The notes under the pieces were generated by a model. That model was not told the DNA's origin, did not search any database, and was given only the letters and a program-made list of their open reading frames with translations. A stretch of 64,000 bases of DNA, from NCBI RefSeq assembly GCF_037101375.1, contig NZ_AP029019.1, positions 3,696,001 through 3,760,000 of the forward strand, written 5' to 3'. Below, piece by piece: positions 1 to 9,242 of this stretch; the stretch's first letter is position 1, and each line of letters begins with the position of its first letter. A program made the translations under genes and the position numbers. This stretch comes from Acidovorax sp. DW039 (GTDB taxonomy: Bacteria; Pseudomonadota; Gammaproteobacteria; Burkholderiales; Burkholderiaceae_C).

Positions 1-108
1 GGCACGCTGGACGACTTCGCCATCAAGCTCCAGCACCAAGCGCAACACACCGTGCGCGGCAGGGTGCTGGGGACCAAAGTTGAGGGAATAGTTCTTGATT
101 TCAGCCAT
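1..108 (-). CDS. nuoD: NADH-quinone oxidoreductase subunit D (N-terminal fragment)
   Basis: Only the first 36 codons lie in the window; the gene runs off the left edge. The peptide starts [20 protein letters not shown], and [10 protein letters not shown] is the hallmark N-terminus of the 49-kDa subunit of complex I, which helps form the quinone site in the peripheral arm. It follows nuoC by 26 bases on the same strand, as expected in a nuoABCD operon. Identity is secure despite the truncation. Confidence 0.93.
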
Positions 109-134
109 GGTGTATCACTCGAACCCGAGAGGGC

Positions 135-743
135 TTAGTGAAGGCCTCCGTACTTGTCTTCGCGAATGATGCGAGGCGTGATTTCACGTGGCTCGATGGA
201 AACGGGCTCATAGACCACACGGCGCTGCTCAGCGTCGTAGCGCATTTCCACGTGGCCAGACAGAGGAAAGTCTTTGCGGAATGGGTGCCCAATGAAACCG
301 TAATCGGTCAGGATACGACGCAGGTCGTTATGACCGTCAAACACGATGCCAAACAGATCAAAAGCTTCACGCTCATACCAGTTGGCCGAATTCCACAAGT
401 TCGCCACAGACGGAATGACCGGAAAATCATCGTCAGCGCAGAAAACCTTGACTCGCACTCGCTGATTCAGGCTGACTGACAGCAAATGGGAGACGACACA
501 GTACCGAGGCCCCTCGTGTACCGCATCTGCATAAGCAGAGTAATCCACGCCGCACAGGTCTACCAATTGCTCAAAGCGACAACCCTCGGAGTCCCGCAAC
601 AGCCCCATTGCCACCAGATAGTCTTTCGCAGCAACTTCAACAGTCACCTCATCCAGAGCAACACCGATGGATCGCACTTTGTCACCAAGCACAGAGGCAA
701 TGGTGTTTTTCAGAGTTTCAGGCCGAATGGCAACAGAAGTCAT
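135..743 (-). CDS. nuoC: NADH-quinone oxidoreductase subunit C
   Basis: This 202-residue protein is the 30-kDa subunit of complex I in the cytoplasmic arm. The conserved stretch [18 protein letters not shown], followed by [20 protein letters not shown], is the family signature, and the C-terminus [10 protein letters not shown] is complete. The open frame extends upstream into nuoB, but the start was set at the second of two adjacent ATGs: a GAAGG ribosome site lies 7 bases before it, and this leaves a 10-base gap to nuoB. The ATG at 744-746 is a possible alternative. The subunit is separate, not fused to nuoD as in E. coli. Confidence 0.95.
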   Translation of the reverse strand: MTSVAIRPETLKNTIASVLGDKVRSIGVALDEVTVEVAAKDYLVAMGLLRDSEGCRFEQLVDLCGVDYSAYADAVHEGPRYCVVSHLLSVSLNQRVRVKVFCADDDFPVIPSVANLWNSANWYEREAFDLFGIVFDGHNDLRRILTDYGFIGHPFRKDFPLSGHVEMRYDAEQRRVVYEPVSIEPREITPRIIREDKYGGLH

Positions 744-753
744 CATCAAACCT

Positions 754-1233
754 TCAGACACGGGCAATGGTGTTGGTGCGGCGAATCTTCTGCTGCAGCT
801 GGATGATTCCATAGATAAGTGCCTCAGCCGTAGGAGGGCAACCCGGAACATACACATCCACCGGAACGATGCGATCACAGCCGCGCACCACCGAATAACT
901 GTAGTGGTAGTAGCCACCACCATTGGCGCATGAGCCCATGGAAAGAACCCACCGAGGCTCAGACATCTGGTCATACACCTTGCGCAAGGCAGGAGCCATC
1001 TTGTTGCACAGCGTGCCTGCAACAATCATCAAGTCAGACTGACGCGGGCTTGCACGAAAAACTTCCGCACCAAAACGACCAATGTCGTAACGAGCGGCAG
1101 CTGCGTGCATCATCTCCACAGCACAGCAAGCCAAACCGAAAGTCATGGGCCACAAGGACCCTGTCTTGGCCCAGTTCACCACGGAGTCGTAACTCGTGGT
1201 GATGAAGCCTTCTTTCATCACGCCTTCAATCAT
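754..1233 (-). CDS. nuoB: NADH-quinone oxidoreductase subunit B
   Basis: This 159-residue subunit carries the [4Fe-4S] cluster N2 that passes electrons to quinone. The cluster ligands are visible: the adjacent pair Cys36-Cys37 in GLACCAVE, Cys102 in MGSCANGGG and Cys132 in VPGCPP. An upstream in-frame extension overlaps nuoA coding sequence in another frame and was discarded; the start MIEGVMKEG matches the usual beta-proteobacterial N-terminus. It sits between nuoA (25-base gap) and nuoC in the normal order. Confidence 0.96.
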   Translation of the reverse strand: MIEGVMKEGFITTSYDSVVNWAKTGSLWPMTFGLACCAVEMMHAAAARYDIGRFGAEVFRASPRQSDLMIVAGTLCNKMAPALRKVYDQMSEPRWVLSMGSCANGGGYYHYSYSVVRGCDRIVPVDVYVPGCPPTAEALIYGIIQLQQKIRRTNTIARV

Positions 1234-1258
1234 TGCATCTGTCCTTGTTGAAGCCAGG

Positions 1259-1618
1259 TCATTCCCAGTCCAGGGCGCCTTTTTTCCACTCGTAGGCGAA
1301 GCCCACAACGAGGATGGCCAAGAAGATCGAAACGGCCACAAAACCAGTCATCCCGACCTCATGCAGAGTTACCGCCCAAGGAAAAAGGAAAGCAATCTCA
1401 AGGTCGAACAAAATGAACAAGATGGCCACGAGGTAATAGCGCACATCGAACTTCATGCGCGCGTCCTCGAAGGCTTCAAAGCCGCATTCGTAAGGGGAGT
1501 TTTTGGCCTCATCCGGGCGATTGGGGCCCAGAACATAACCGAGGATCAAGGGGACAACGCCTACGGCGCTGCCGACCAAGATGAACAAGAGGACGGGGAG
1601 GTACTGATCGAGGTTCAT
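1259..1618 (-). CDS. nuoA: NADH-quinone oxidoreductase subunit A
   Basis: This 119-residue membrane subunit of complex I has three hydrophobic segments, at about residues 6-28, 60-80 and 88-110. The family motif [24 protein letters not shown] is present, with the conserved Cys in the long loop. The start MNLDQYLP was chosen over a longer frame that begins in the tRNA-proximal spacer. It is the first nuo gene, about 70 bases after tRNA-Leu, so the tRNA and the complex I operon may share a transcript. Confidence 0.95.
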   Translation of the reverse strand: MNLDQYLPVLLFILVGSAVGVVPLILGYVLGPNRPDEAKNSPYECGFEAFEDARMKFDVRYYLVAILFILFDLEIAFLFPWAVTLHEVGMTGFVAVSIFLAILVVGFAYEWKKGALDWE

Positions 1619-1685
1619 CTTGAGGATGCTCACCGCTGTGGCCCGACCCGTCAAAACGCGAGATTTTGCAGGCAGGCCTTTGTTT

Positions 1686-1770
1686 TGGTGCCGTCGGCGA
1701 GACTCGAACTCGCACAGCTTTCGCCACTACCCCCTCAAGATAGCGTGTCTACCAATTTCACCACGACGGC
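1686..1770 (-). tRNA. tRNA-Leu (anticodon GAG)
   Basis: On the minus strand an 85-base class II tRNA can be folded. The acceptor 5' strand GCCGTCG pairs with CGACGGC before A-CCA, and the CCA is encoded. The anticodon arm is CTATC-TTGAGGG-GGTAG, giving anticodon GAG, which reads CUC and CUU leucine codons. A variable arm (TGGCGAAAGCTG) and T-arm (GCGAGTTCGAGTCTCGC) are clear. The gene lies between secG and nuoA, a common beta-proteobacterial arrangement. Confidence 0.97.
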
Positions 1771-1885
1771 TGATGTTGCATGTCTGGATGGCATGAGGAA
1801 CCATGAAGGCTTTGGCTTTCCAGACAATCCGGAATTCTACTCCGGAAAAACCCTGCCGAAGCGGCAGGGCCCAAATTTAAGGAGA

Positions 1886-2245
1886 TTATTTTGCAGGGAT
1901 TTGCGCTGCGCCAGAGGCAGGTACAGCTGGCGCCACGTCTGCTGTGGGAGCAGCAGCTGGCACGCTGGCTGCTGGCGTTTCAAGCACACTGCCTGCACCC
2001 GCGGGACGCACATTGCCAAAGTAAGCCAGCGCCAGAGTTGCCGCGAAGAACACCGCAGCCAAAATGGCAGTAGTCCGCGACAAAAAGTTGGCACTGCCAC
2101 TGGCACCAAACAGGCTACCTGAGGAGCCACTACCAAAAGCAGCACCCATGTCAGCACCCTTGCCATGCTGCACCAGAATCAAACCAATCATCCCCAATGC
2201 GGCCAGCATTTGAACGGCCAGGATGACATTTACCAGGATACCCAT
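1886..2245 (-). CDS. secG: Protein-export membrane protein SecG
   Basis: This 119-residue protein is the small accessory subunit of the SecYEG translocon. Two transmembrane helices lie at about residues 3-24 and 55-75, separated by the conserved loop with VQHGKGADMGAAFGSGSSGSLFGASGSANFLSR-type sequence. The C-terminal 35 residues are an Ala/Pro/Val-rich tail that is longer than in E. coli and variable among relatives. It follows tpiA by 34 bases and precedes tRNA-Leu, so secretion, glycolysis and complex I genes form one run. Confidence 0.95.
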   Translation of the reverse strand: MGILVNVILAVQMLAALGMIGLILVQHGKGADMGAAFGSGSSGSLFGASGSANFLSRTTAILAAVFFAATLALAYFGNVRPAGAGSVLETPAASVPAAAPTADVAPAVPASGAAQIPAK

Positions 2246-2279
2246 ATTTACTCCTAATTTAATAGCACGCTGCGCTTAT

Positions 2280-3026
2280 TCAACGTGCAGCAGCGATGAT
2301 TTTGAGAAAGTCTTCTGCCTTGAGTGACGCGCCACCGACCAAACCGCCATCGATGTCGGGTTGAGCAAGCAGCTCAGCCGCATTTGCCGCGTTCATACTG
2401 CCGCCATACACGATACGGATACGGTCAGCATGTGCACTGGCCGCAGCCAGCTGAGCACGCAAAACTGCATGCACCTGCTGCGCCTGCTCAGGCGTTGCAG
2501 TGCGGCCCGTACCAATCGCCCACACCGGTTCGTAGGCCACTACGATTTCGCTGATGCAGTGGCCATTGACATGTATGACTGCCGCAAGCTGGCGCTTGAC
2601 CACCGCTTCCGTCTGTCCCGCTTCACGCTCCTGCAGGGTTTCACCCACACACACCACAGGCGTTATACCTGCAGCCAGAGCCTGACGCGCCTTTTCAGCG
2701 ACCACGCCATCGCTCTCCCCGTGGTACTGCCGCCGCTCGGAGTGGCCCACCAACGCGTACCGGACCCCAAAGTCCTGCAGCATGACCGACGAAGTTTCGC
2801 CGGTGTACGCGCCGGATGCGTGGGCTGAGACATCTTGAGCTGCCAACGCAATGGCACTGCCAGCGACCTTTGCCGAAACTTGCGCAAAGTAGGGCGCAGG
2901 TACAGCCAAAGCTACATCGCATGCCGGAGCCTGCTGCAGGCCGGCAAGAAGACCGTTGAGCAACGCCTCATTGGACGCCAGCCCACCATTCATCTTCCAG
3001 TTACCGGCGATCAGTTTCTTTTTCAT
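2280..3026 (-). CDS. tpiA: Triosephosphate isomerase
   Basis: This 248-residue TIM-barrel enzyme interconverts dihydroxyacetone phosphate and glyceraldehyde 3-phosphate in glycolysis. Catalytic positions are visible: Lys11 in AGNWKMN, the His in VGHSERR and the Glu in [12 protein letters not shown], followed by the phosphate-binding [12 protein letters not shown] chose [10 protein letters not shown], which begins two bases after the stop of the upstream oxidoreductase (TGA-AC-ATG), over the ATG nine bases earlier, which would overlap that stop. The tight spacing suggests translational coupling. Confidence 0.95.
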   Translation of the reverse strand: MKKKLIAGNWKMNGGLASNEALLNGLLAGLQQAPACDVALAVPAPYFAQVSAKVAGSAIALAAQDVSAHASGAYTGETSSVMLQDFGVRYALVGHSERRQYHGESDGVVAEKARQALAAGITPVVCVGETLQEREAGQTEAVVKRQLAAVIHVNGHCISEIVVAYEPVWAIGTGRTATPEQAQQVHAVLRAQLAAASAHADRIRIVYGGSMNAANAAELLAQPDIDGGLVGGASLKAEDFLKIIAAAR

Positions 3027-3028
3027 GT

Positions 3029-4030
3029 TCACCATGTCAGAACAATCTTGCCTATATGTTGATTGGACTCCATCAGTGCGTGGGCAGCTGCCGCCTGGCC
3101 AGCATCAAACGTTTGGTAAATCACAGGACGAAGGCGGGACTGCGCAATCAAAGGCCATACATGCTCACGCAAAGCTTGAGCGATCGCAGACTTGAACTCC
3201 ACAGAACGTGGACGCAGAGTAGAGCCAGTGATGGTCAATCTGCGACGCAACACCAAACCAGCATTGAATGCAGCCTTGGTGCCCCCCTGCACGGCAATGA
3301 TGACGAGACGACCATCTTCAGCCAGGCAATCCACCTCGCGCGCGACGTAGTCCCCACCCACCATGTCAAGAATGACGTCCGCACCCCGCCCATCGGTGAT
3401 ACGACGGACCTCGGCCACGAAATCCTGCGACCGGTAGTTGATGGCATGGTGTGCCCCCAACTCCACAGCTGCTGCGCACTTCTCATCACTGCCCGCTGTA
3501 GCGATCACCACCGCACCCCACTCACGAGCCAGCTGGATCGCCGTCACGCCGATACCACTCGTTCCACCCTGCACCAGGAAAACTTCTCCGCGCTGCAGGC
3601 GTCCACGATCAAAAACGTTGCTCCACACCGTGAAGAAAGTTTCCGGGAGAGAAGCAGCCTCGACATCAGACAACGCGCCAGGCACAGGCAGACACTGCCC
3701 GACTGGAGCCACGCACCACTCTGCGTAACCCCCTCCAGCCAAAAGCGCACACACCCTGTCACCCACCTTGAAGCCAGCCACCTCCATCGCACGCGCATCA
3801 CCCGATTCAATGACACCGGCCACCTCCAGACCCGGAAGATCAGAGACTCCCGGAGGAGGTGCGTAATGCCCCGCACGCTGCAAGACATCCGGACGGTTGA
3901 TGCCACTGGCAGTCACACGGATGAGAACCTCGCCTTCACCAGGGACAGGCACTGAGCGCTGCCCCAAACGCAATACGTCTGGCGCACCAAATTCAGAGAT
4001 TTCCACCGCGCGCATGCTGCGTTCAGTCAT
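3029..4030 (-). CDS. NAD(P)H:quinone oxidoreductase, zinc-independent MDR family
   Basis: This 333-residue protein belongs to the quinone oxidoreductase (QOR/PIG3) branch of the medium-chain dehydrogenases. The N-terminal GroES-like domain includes [19 protein letters not shown], typical of PIG3-like enzymes, and the Rossmann domain has [16 protein letters not shown] for NADPH binding. No structural zinc-binding cysteine cluster is seen, as expected for QOR. Its substrate cannot be read from the sequence; reduction of quinones or unsaturated carbonyls is the family role. The start is uncertain: [11 protein letters not shown] (used) or MRAVEI five codons on. It ends two bases before tpiA. Confidence 0.88.
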   Translation of the reverse strand: MTERSMRAVEISEFGAPDVLRLGQRSVPVPGEGEVLIRVTASGINRPDVLQRAGHYAPPPGVSDLPGLEVAGVIESGDARAMEVAGFKVGDRVCALLAGGGYAEWCVAPVGQCLPVPGALSDVEAASLPETFFTVWSNVFDRGRLQRGEVFLVQGGTSGIGVTAIQLAREWGAVVIATAGSDEKCAAAVELGAHHAINYRSQDFVAEVRRITDGRGADVILDMVGGDYVAREVDCLAEDGRLVIIAVQGGTKAAFNAGLVLRRRLTITGSTLRPRSVEFKSAIAQALREHVWPLIAQSRLRPVIYQTFDAGQAAAAHALMESNQHIGKIVLTW

Positions 4031-4047
4031 ATCGGTAGGGTTTAGAT

Positions 4048-4102
4048 GAAATACCAATGCCAGCGCCTGCAATCAAGCGCTGGCAGCTATAAAAAACGTA
4101 GC
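4048..4102. repeat. Dispersed GCGCT palindrome, copy R1
   Basis: TGCCAGCGC (4058-4066) and GCGCTGGCA (4077-4085) form a perfect 9-base inverted repeat with a 10-base loop, followed by GCTATAAAAAACGTAGC. It lies between pnp and the quinone oxidoreductase gene. It shares its core and its GCTAT tail with the copies at 17164, 21844, 32699, 41911, 51257 and 63496. Confidence 0.75.
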
Positions 4103-4134
4103 GCCGTGAAGATACAGGGCCGAAGCCCCGTACA

Positions 4135-6324
4135 TCACTGCTGCTGTTGCTGTTGCTGTTGCTGCTCCGATGCATGGCGACGCTGTTCCCGATCTCCCCG
4201 CTCTGCAGGGGCTGGGCGGTCGCCAGCCGCGGGACGCTCCGCCAGCGCCTTCATCGACAGCTTGACACGGCCCTTCTCGTCAGTCTCCATGACCTTGACC
4301 TTGACAATTTGGCCTTCAGACAGATAGTCGGAAACCTTCTCGACACGCTCGTGCGCAATCTGGCTGATGTGCAACAAACCATCCTTGCCCGGCAGCAAGT
4401 TGATGAGTGCGCCAAAGTCCAGGATCTTGGTCACAGGACCTTCGTAGACCTTGCCGATCTCCACTTCGGCCGTGATTTGCTCAATGCGGCGCTTGGCTTC
4501 ATCCGCCTTGGCAGCCTCTGTGGCAGCGATAGTGATGGTGCCGTCTTCTTCGATATTGATCTGGCAGCCCGTCTCTTCTGTCAGAGCACGGATCACCGCC
4601 CCACCCTTACCGATCACGTCGCGGATCTTTTCAGGGTTGATCTTCATCGTGTAGAGCTTGGGAGCGAAGCTCGACACCTCGGTCTTGGCTTCACCCATGG
4701 CATCCTGCATCTTGCCCAGAATGTGCATGCGGGCTTCCTTGGCCTGGGCCAGCGCCACCTGCATGATCTCCTTGGTGATGCCCTGGATCTTGATATCCAT
4801 CTGCAGGGCCGTGATACCAGCGGTAGTCCCGGCCACCTTGAAGTCCATGTCACCGAGGTGATCTTCGTCACCCAGAATGTCCGTCAACACCGCAAAACGG
4901 TTGCCGTCCTTGATCAGGCCCATGGCAATACCCGCCACGTGCGCCTTCATGGGCACGCCAGCGTCCATCAGCGACAGACAGCCACCGCACACCGAAGCCA
5001 TGGACGAGGAACCGTTGGACTCGGTGATTTCAGACACCACACGCATGGTGTAGGGGAACTCTTCCTTGGTGGGCAGCACGGCAACCAGAGCGCGCTTGGC
5101 CAGACGACCATGACCGATTTCACGACGCTTGGTAGAACCCATGCGCCCCACTTCACCCGTGGCAAAGGGAGGCATGTTGTAGTGCATCATGAAGCGGTCT
5201 TCGTACTCGCCAGACAGTGCATCGATGCGCTGAGCATCGCGCTCCGTACCCAGAGTGGTCACCACCAAGGCCTGGGTCTCGCCACGCGTGAACAGCGAAG
5301 AGCCGTGCGCACGGGGCAGAACACTGTTGCGAATCTCAATAGGACGCACAGTACGGGTGTCGCGGCCATCGATGCGTGGCTCACCAGCCAGAATCTGGCT
5401 GCGAACAATGCCCGCCTCGATGTCGAACAGCATGCCTTCGACCTTGACGGAATCGAATTCGACACCCTCAGCCTTCAATGCTTCCATGACGGAAGCGTAG
5501 GCCTCACGGCACGCCTGGGTACGCGCCTGCTTGTTACGGATCTGATAAGCCGCACGCAGCTTGGAGTCTGCAAAACCCACCACCTTGGCAATCAGCGCTT
5601 CGTCCTTGGCGGGTGCCTCCCATTGCCAGACGGGCTTGCCTGCATCGCGCACCAATTCATGGATGGCGTTGATGGCAATCCTGCCTTGCTCATGGCCAAA
5701 CACCACAGCACCCAGCATGACTTCTTCAGACAGCTGAAGGGCTTCGGACTCCACCATCAGCACAGCGGCTTCGGTGCCAGCCACCACCAAGTCCATCTGC
5801 GAGTTCTTGCGCGCAGTCTGGCCAGGGTTGAGGACATATTCACCATTGATATAGCCCACACGAGCAGCCCCAATGGGGCCGTTGAATGGGATACCAGAGA
5901 CAGCCAAGGCTGCGCTGGTCGCAATCAAGGCAGCGATGTCTGCATCCACTTCAGGATTCAACGAAATGGTGTGCACCACCACGTGCACTTCATTGAAAAA
6001 GCCTTCGGGGAACAACGGACGGATGGGGCGGTCGATCAGTCGGCTGGTCAGCGTTTCGTGCTCGCTGGGCTTCGCTTCACGCTTGAAGAAGCTGCCTGGA
6101 ATCTTGCCAGCAGCGTACGTCTTCTCGATGTAATCAACCGTCAGCGGGAAAAAGTCTTGGCCAGGCTTGGCAGACTTGGATGCTACCACCGTTGCCAGAA
6201 CCACGGTGTCCTCGATGTTGACCAGAACAGCGCCCGATGCCTGGCGGGCGATCTCACCCGTTTCCATGATGACGGTCTTGCCGCCCCACTGGAAGGTCTT
6301 GGTCACTTTATTGAAAATGCTCAT
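4135..6324 (-). CDS. pnp: Polynucleotide phosphorylase
   Basis: This 729-residue 3'-5' exoribonuclease uses phosphate to degrade RNA and is a core part of the degradosome. It has two RNase PH-like halves joined by a helical domain, then a KH domain ([11 protein letters not shown] at about residues 565-575) and an S1 domain ([20 protein letters not shown], about 625-645). The start has AAGGAG eight bases upstream. The C-terminus is odd: after a Pro/Arg-rich tail it ends in nine consecutive glutamines encoded by mixed CAG and CAA codons. It follows rpsO, the standard rpsO-pnp order. Confidence 0.97.
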   Translation of the reverse strand: MSIFNKVTKTFQWGGKTVIMETGEIARQASGAVLVNIEDTVVLATVVASKSAKPGQDFFPLTVDYIEKTYAAGKIPGSFFKREAKPSEHETLTSRLIDRPIRPLFPEGFFNEVHVVVHTISLNPEVDADIAALIATSAALAVSGIPFNGPIGAARVGYINGEYVLNPGQTARKNSQMDLVVAGTEAAVLMVESEALQLSEEVMLGAVVFGHEQGRIAINAIHELVRDAGKPVWQWEAPAKDEALIAKVVGFADSKLRAAYQIRNKQARTQACREAYASVMEALKAEGVEFDSVKVEGMLFDIEAGIVRSQILAGEPRIDGRDTRTVRPIEIRNSVLPRAHGSSLFTRGETQALVVTTLGTERDAQRIDALSGEYEDRFMMHYNMPPFATGEVGRMGSTKRREIGHGRLAKRALVAVLPTKEEFPYTMRVVSEITESNGSSSMASVCGGCLSLMDAGVPMKAHVAGIAMGLIKDGNRFAVLTDILGDEDHLGDMDFKVAGTTAGITALQMDIKIQGITKEIMQVALAQAKEARMHILGKMQDAMGEAKTEVSSFAPKLYTMKINPEKIRDVIGKGGAVIRALTEETGCQINIEEDGTITIAATEAAKADEAKRRIEQITAEVEIGKVYEGPVTKILDFGALINLLPGKDGLLHISQIAHERVEKVSDYLSEGQIVKVKVMETDEKGRVKLSMKALAERPAAGDRPAPAERGDREQRRHASEQQQQQQQQQ

Positions 6325-6476
6325 TTCAGCTCCTTGAGAAAACAGCCAGCCCGAAGACCAGCCAGAGCGGAGAGCAATTCAGAACACGATGCCATTCCAG
6401 TGAAGCTGCCGCATGACCAGCGCCCTGCAACTGCATTGGAATGACACAGCTTCGCTCCGTTTTGCAACTCCGAAGT

Positions 6477-6515
6477 AAAAAACGCCTGAGCTAGCGAACT
6501 AACCCAGGCGTTTTT
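6477..6515 (-). terminator. Rho-independent terminator after rpsO
   Basis: AACGCCTG (6481-6488) pairs with CAGGCGTT (6505-6512). Runs of A before it and T after it give a U-tract on either strand. Read on the minus strand it lies just after rpsO and before pnp, so it should limit read-through from the ribosomal gene into pnp. Confidence 0.85.
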
Positions 6516-6529
6516 GCATGCGATAACGA

Positions 6530-6796
6530 TTACTTGCGCAGACCCAGCTTGGCGATCAGTGCTGTGTAACGGTCAGCGTCCTTGGCCTTCAGGTAGTCAA
6601 GCAGCTTGCGGCGGCGGCTCACCATACGCAGCAGACCACGGCGACCATGGTGGTCTTTTGCGTGGGTCTTGAAGTGAGGTGTCAGCTCGTTGATACGGGC
6701 TGTCAGCAGTGCCACTTGCACTTCTGGGCTACCAGTATCGTTGGCGCTGCGCGCATTGGCCTTGACGACTTCGGCCTTGATGGAGGATGCGATCAT
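6530..6796 (-). CDS. rpsO: 30S ribosomal protein S15
   Basis: This 88-residue protein binds 16S rRNA early in small-subunit assembly. The motifs [32 protein letters not shown] and [11 protein letters not shown] are the S15 signature. A longer frame runs far upstream, but [12 protein letters not shown] is the conserved start and gives the normal family length. It is transcribed toward pnp, with a hairpin terminator between them. Confidence 0.98.
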   Translation of the reverse strand: MIASSIKAEVVKANARSANDTGSPEVQVALLTARINELTPHFKTHAKDHHGRRGLLRMVSRRRKLLDYLKAKDADRYTALIAKLGLRK

Positions 6797-6902
6797 GATT
6801 TTCCTTAAATGTGGCCCCACCAATATGAGAGCCATAGTTTTTACTTGCGCCAACAGCTGGAATGACCGACGGCGTGCGTCTTGCACCATGCAAAACTTGC
6901 CA

Positions 6903-6935
6903 AGTATACCCTGTACGGAATTTTTGGACTTGCAA
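6903..6935 (-). promoter_or_regulatory. Possible sigma-70 promoter for rpsO
   Basis: On the minus strand TATACT (6903-6908) is a good -10 box about 105 bases before the rpsO start. The -35 is weak: TTGCAA at 6930-6935 is spaced 21 bases away, and no better hexamer exists at 16-18 bases. The rest of the rpsO to 7023 spacer shows nothing else clear. Confidence 0.4.
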
Positions 6936-7022
6936 AGGGAACCGCAATCCAGAACACTGCGCCAAGCACCCAAATGCAGCCAGCCCACAATCATCCTGAA
7001 GCCGATCATTGACCAACCCCAA

Positions 7023-7316
7023 ATGGAAATAACGAACTCTACCCACACTCATCACGCACACCGCTGGCGCAGCGTGTTTTGCACAGTCATCTTTCTTTGC
7101 TCTTCACATCTCGTTGGAACTGCATGGGCCCAGGCATCCCAGACAGGCAAACCAAAGACCACCCAAGCGCCTCAACAGCAAAAGCGAGGAGGCCTTAAAG
7201 TGATCCCACACAAGAGTCCATCCGAAGAAACCCAAGCCGAGCGTGATCGAAGACTGTACAGAGAGTGCAAAGGCATGCCTAACGCTGGTGCTTGTTTGGG
7301 GTACACCCGCAGATAG
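7023..7316 (+). CDS. Small secreted protein of unknown function
   Basis: This 97-residue protein is not recognised. It has a basic N-terminus ([10 protein letters not shown]), then a hydrophobic segment and an AWAQ-like signal peptidase site near residue 36, so it is likely periplasmic. The mature part is short and basic with PQQQKRGG and a conserved-looking C-terminus [20 protein letters not shown] holding two cysteines that could pair. It is divergent from rpsO and lies just before the minor-pilin cluster on the same strand. Start MEITNST is a guess; no strong ribosome site is seen. Confidence 0.55.
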   Translation: MEITNSTHTHHAHRWRSVFCTVIFLCSSHLVGTAWAQASQTGKPKTTQAPQQQKRGGLKVIPHKSPSEETQAERDRRLYRECKGMPNAGACLGYTRR

Positions 7317-7394
7317 GCTGCCGCTCATCCTTAAGGCGTGGCCATTAGTCACACGACCCACTGCGACACAACACAAAATCCTTAGGATCGCCCC

Positions 7395-7925
7395 ATGCAA
7401 GCAACATCCCTCATCCCGGGAATCCAACAAATTCCAGACCAACACGGCTTTACTGCCATCGAATTGATGGTCGTGGTCGCCATTGTTGCAGTGCTAGCAG
7501 CCTTGGCTGCCCCCAGCTTCACCCCACTCATTGAACGCTGGCGTGTTCGCAGCGTGGTGGAAGACCTCACATCCACCCTCTACTACGCCCGGTCTGAGGC
7601 TATCAAGAACGGAGGCGGCATTGCTATTGACGCATACAACGGATGGAGCCAAGGATGGAAGGTCACACAAACAGTAAACGGCACAACAACAGACCTGCAA
7701 ATAAGCACCACGCCCGCCAAAGTGAGCTTGGTGCAAAGTAATAACAAGACGAAGTTGTACTTGGATCGCTGGGGCACTCTGTCAGAGACAAGTGGTGGCG
7801 CGCCAACCTCTCTCGACATAGTGATTTACCCCGAAGGCAAGAACGCAAGTGATGCCAGCGCCATCAGGCTATGTACTTCATCAGGACGCATTGCCCAAAT
7901 GAAACAAGGTGCCGCGTGCCCCTGA
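7395..7925 (+). CDS. Type IV pilin-like protein, FimT/GspH family (copy 1)
   Basis: This 176-residue minor pseudopilin has a prepilin cleavage site Gly18|Phe19 (HGFTAIELMVV) with Glu at mature position 5, followed by a 20-residue hydrophobic helix. After it comes WRVRSVVEDLTSTLYYARSEAIKNGG, the GspH/FimT motif. It should be processed by PilD and join the priming complex of type IV pili. It is the first clear pilin of the cluster and is closely similar in its N-terminal 60 mature residues to the next gene, which suggests tandem duplication. Confidence 0.85.
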   Translation: MQATSLIPGIQQIPDQHGFTAIELMVVVAIVAVLAALAAPSFTPLIERWRVRSVVEDLTSTLYYARSEAIKNGGGIAIDAYNGWSQGWKVTQTVNGTTTDLQISTTPAKVSLVQSNNKTKLYLDRWGTLSETSGGAPTSLDIVIYPEGKNASDASAIRLCTSSGRIAQMKQGAACP

Positions 7926-7943
7926 TGAGGCGACCCAAACACC

Positions 7944-8516
7944 ATGGACATCATTCTTCATTTCCCTCAATTCAGGCGACCAGCAAGCGGCTTCACCAGC
8001 ATCGAATTGATGGTAGTAATCTCTATTGTTGCAACCTTGGCAGCATTGGCTGCCCCTAGCTTTACGCCAATCATCGAGAGTTGGCGAGTGAAAGAGGTAA
8101 CAGAGCAACTCCAAGCCAGCCTGCAATATGCACGCTCAGAAGCCATCAAGCGCGGAGGACAAATAACTATCCAGAAGTTGCCCAACAACACCAATGGTTG
8201 CAAAACAGCTTCAAACAAGCTGGAATGGGATTGCGGATGGTTTATATGCCACGATACCAATAGTGATGGCACCTGCAACGCATCTGAAACCGTTTTACAG
8301 CGCGTTGACACATCGGCCAAAGTCCATATCAATCGCTCCAAAGGCGGTGCAACTATCAAGTTCAACCGATGGGGCCTAGTTGACGGCACCTGGCTCGGTT
8401 TCAACCTGACCCCCCTCGACAAAACTCTTGCCCATCCAGGCGCACGTGGCGTCTGCATGAGCTCAGGGGGCCGCATTCGCATCATTCCGCAAGAAGAAAT
8501 ACCGTGCAAAGCATGA
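7944..8516 (+). CDS. Type IV pilin-like protein, FimT/GspH family (copy 2)
   Basis: This 190-residue minor pseudopilin has its prepilin site at Gly16|Phe17 (SGFTSIELMVV) with Glu5. The segment AALAAPSFTPIIESWRVKEVTEQL closely matches copy 1, while the C-terminal half differs and holds four cysteines, including a CGWFIC pair, that may form disulfides. Its stop overlaps the pilV start by four bases (ATGA), so the two are probably translationally coupled. Confidence 0.85.
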   Translation: MDIILHFPQFRRPASGFTSIELMVVISIVATLAALAAPSFTPIIESWRVKEVTEQLQASLQYARSEAIKRGGQITIQKLPNNTNGCKTASNKLEWDCGWFICHDTNSDGTCNASETVLQRVDTSAKVHINRSKGGATIKFNRWGLVDGTWLGFNLTPLDKTLAHPGARGVCMSSGGRIRIIPQEEIPCKA

Positions 8517-9193
8517 CTGCCATGACAACCACCTCACACCAACACCAACGTGGCATCACACTGATCGAATCCCTGGTTGCCGTGGTTATCACAGCGCTGG
8601 GAATCCTAGGCATTCTGGGTGTGCAGATGCGCACATTGACAGATACGTCTACCTCAGTGCGTCGCGCACAGGCGATACGCCTGATCGACGATTTGAGTGA
8701 GCGCATGAAGGCCAACCCCAATGCACTCACCAATATTAAAAGCTACGAATCCGGCTACAACAAGAAAGGCAGCGCGCTGATTACTGCTACAGACTGCAGC
8801 ACTGTGGCGTGCACCCCCGCTGAACTGGTGACATACGACCTGAAGCAGTGGAAAACAACCGTAGAACAAAGCCTACCCGCCGGCCAAGCGAGTGTCTTTC
8901 TTGCGCCAGGCGAGGATGTTGACCCCCCAGGCGTGGATGTCAATAGACGACAGTTGGGAGTGATGATCGCCTGGCGCGAAAACGAGAAAGAGACGACTAC
9001 AGGCTCCGGCGGCTACAAGGACGACATTGATGCCAGCAAGTTCCGCGCCTCTGACAGCAAATTGCTGTCAGGAACAGATGTCACGAATGCCTGCCCTGCA
9101 AATAGAACCTGTCACTTGCAGTACATACCCGTAGCTGCGCGATGCGCACCTTATGAAGACGGCAGCGGTAAAAAGAAGTTTTACTGCTCGTGA
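8513..9193 (+). CDS. pilV: Type IV pilus modification protein PilV
   Basis: This 226-residue minor pilin has prepilin cleavage Gly14|Ile15 in QRGITLIESLVAVVITALGILG; the GILGILGVQMRTL continuation is typical of PilV. I chose the ATG whose bases overlap the preceding stop (ATGA); a GTG three codons upstream is possible. PilV works with PilW, PilX, PilE and FimT in a complex that primes pilus assembly and positions PilY1. The C-terminal part has paired cysteines. Confidence 0.88.
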   Translation: MTAMTTTSHQHQRGITLIESLVAVVITALGILGILGVQMRTLTDTSTSVRRAQAIRLIDDLSERMKANPNALTNIKSYESGYNKKGSALITATDCSTVACTPAELVTYDLKQWKTTVEQSLPAGQASVFLAPGEDVDPPGVDVNRRQLGVMIAWRENEKETTTGSGGYKDDIDASKFRASDSKLLSGTDVTNACPANRTCHLQYIPVAARCAPYEDGSGKKKFYCS

Positions 9194-9242
9194 ATACAAA
9201 TCCCTCAATACGGCCGAGTACGTACCAAGCAATGCATTGAAC

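Noticed and set aside
4135..4172. Phase-variable microsatellite in pnp
   Set aside because: The repeat unit is three bases and sits at the very end of the frame, so length change would not switch the gene on or off.
4147..6444. 765-residue open frame antisense to pnp
   Set aside because: It is the complement of pnp codons, His/Leu/Gln-rich with no domain, and pnp itself is unmistakable.
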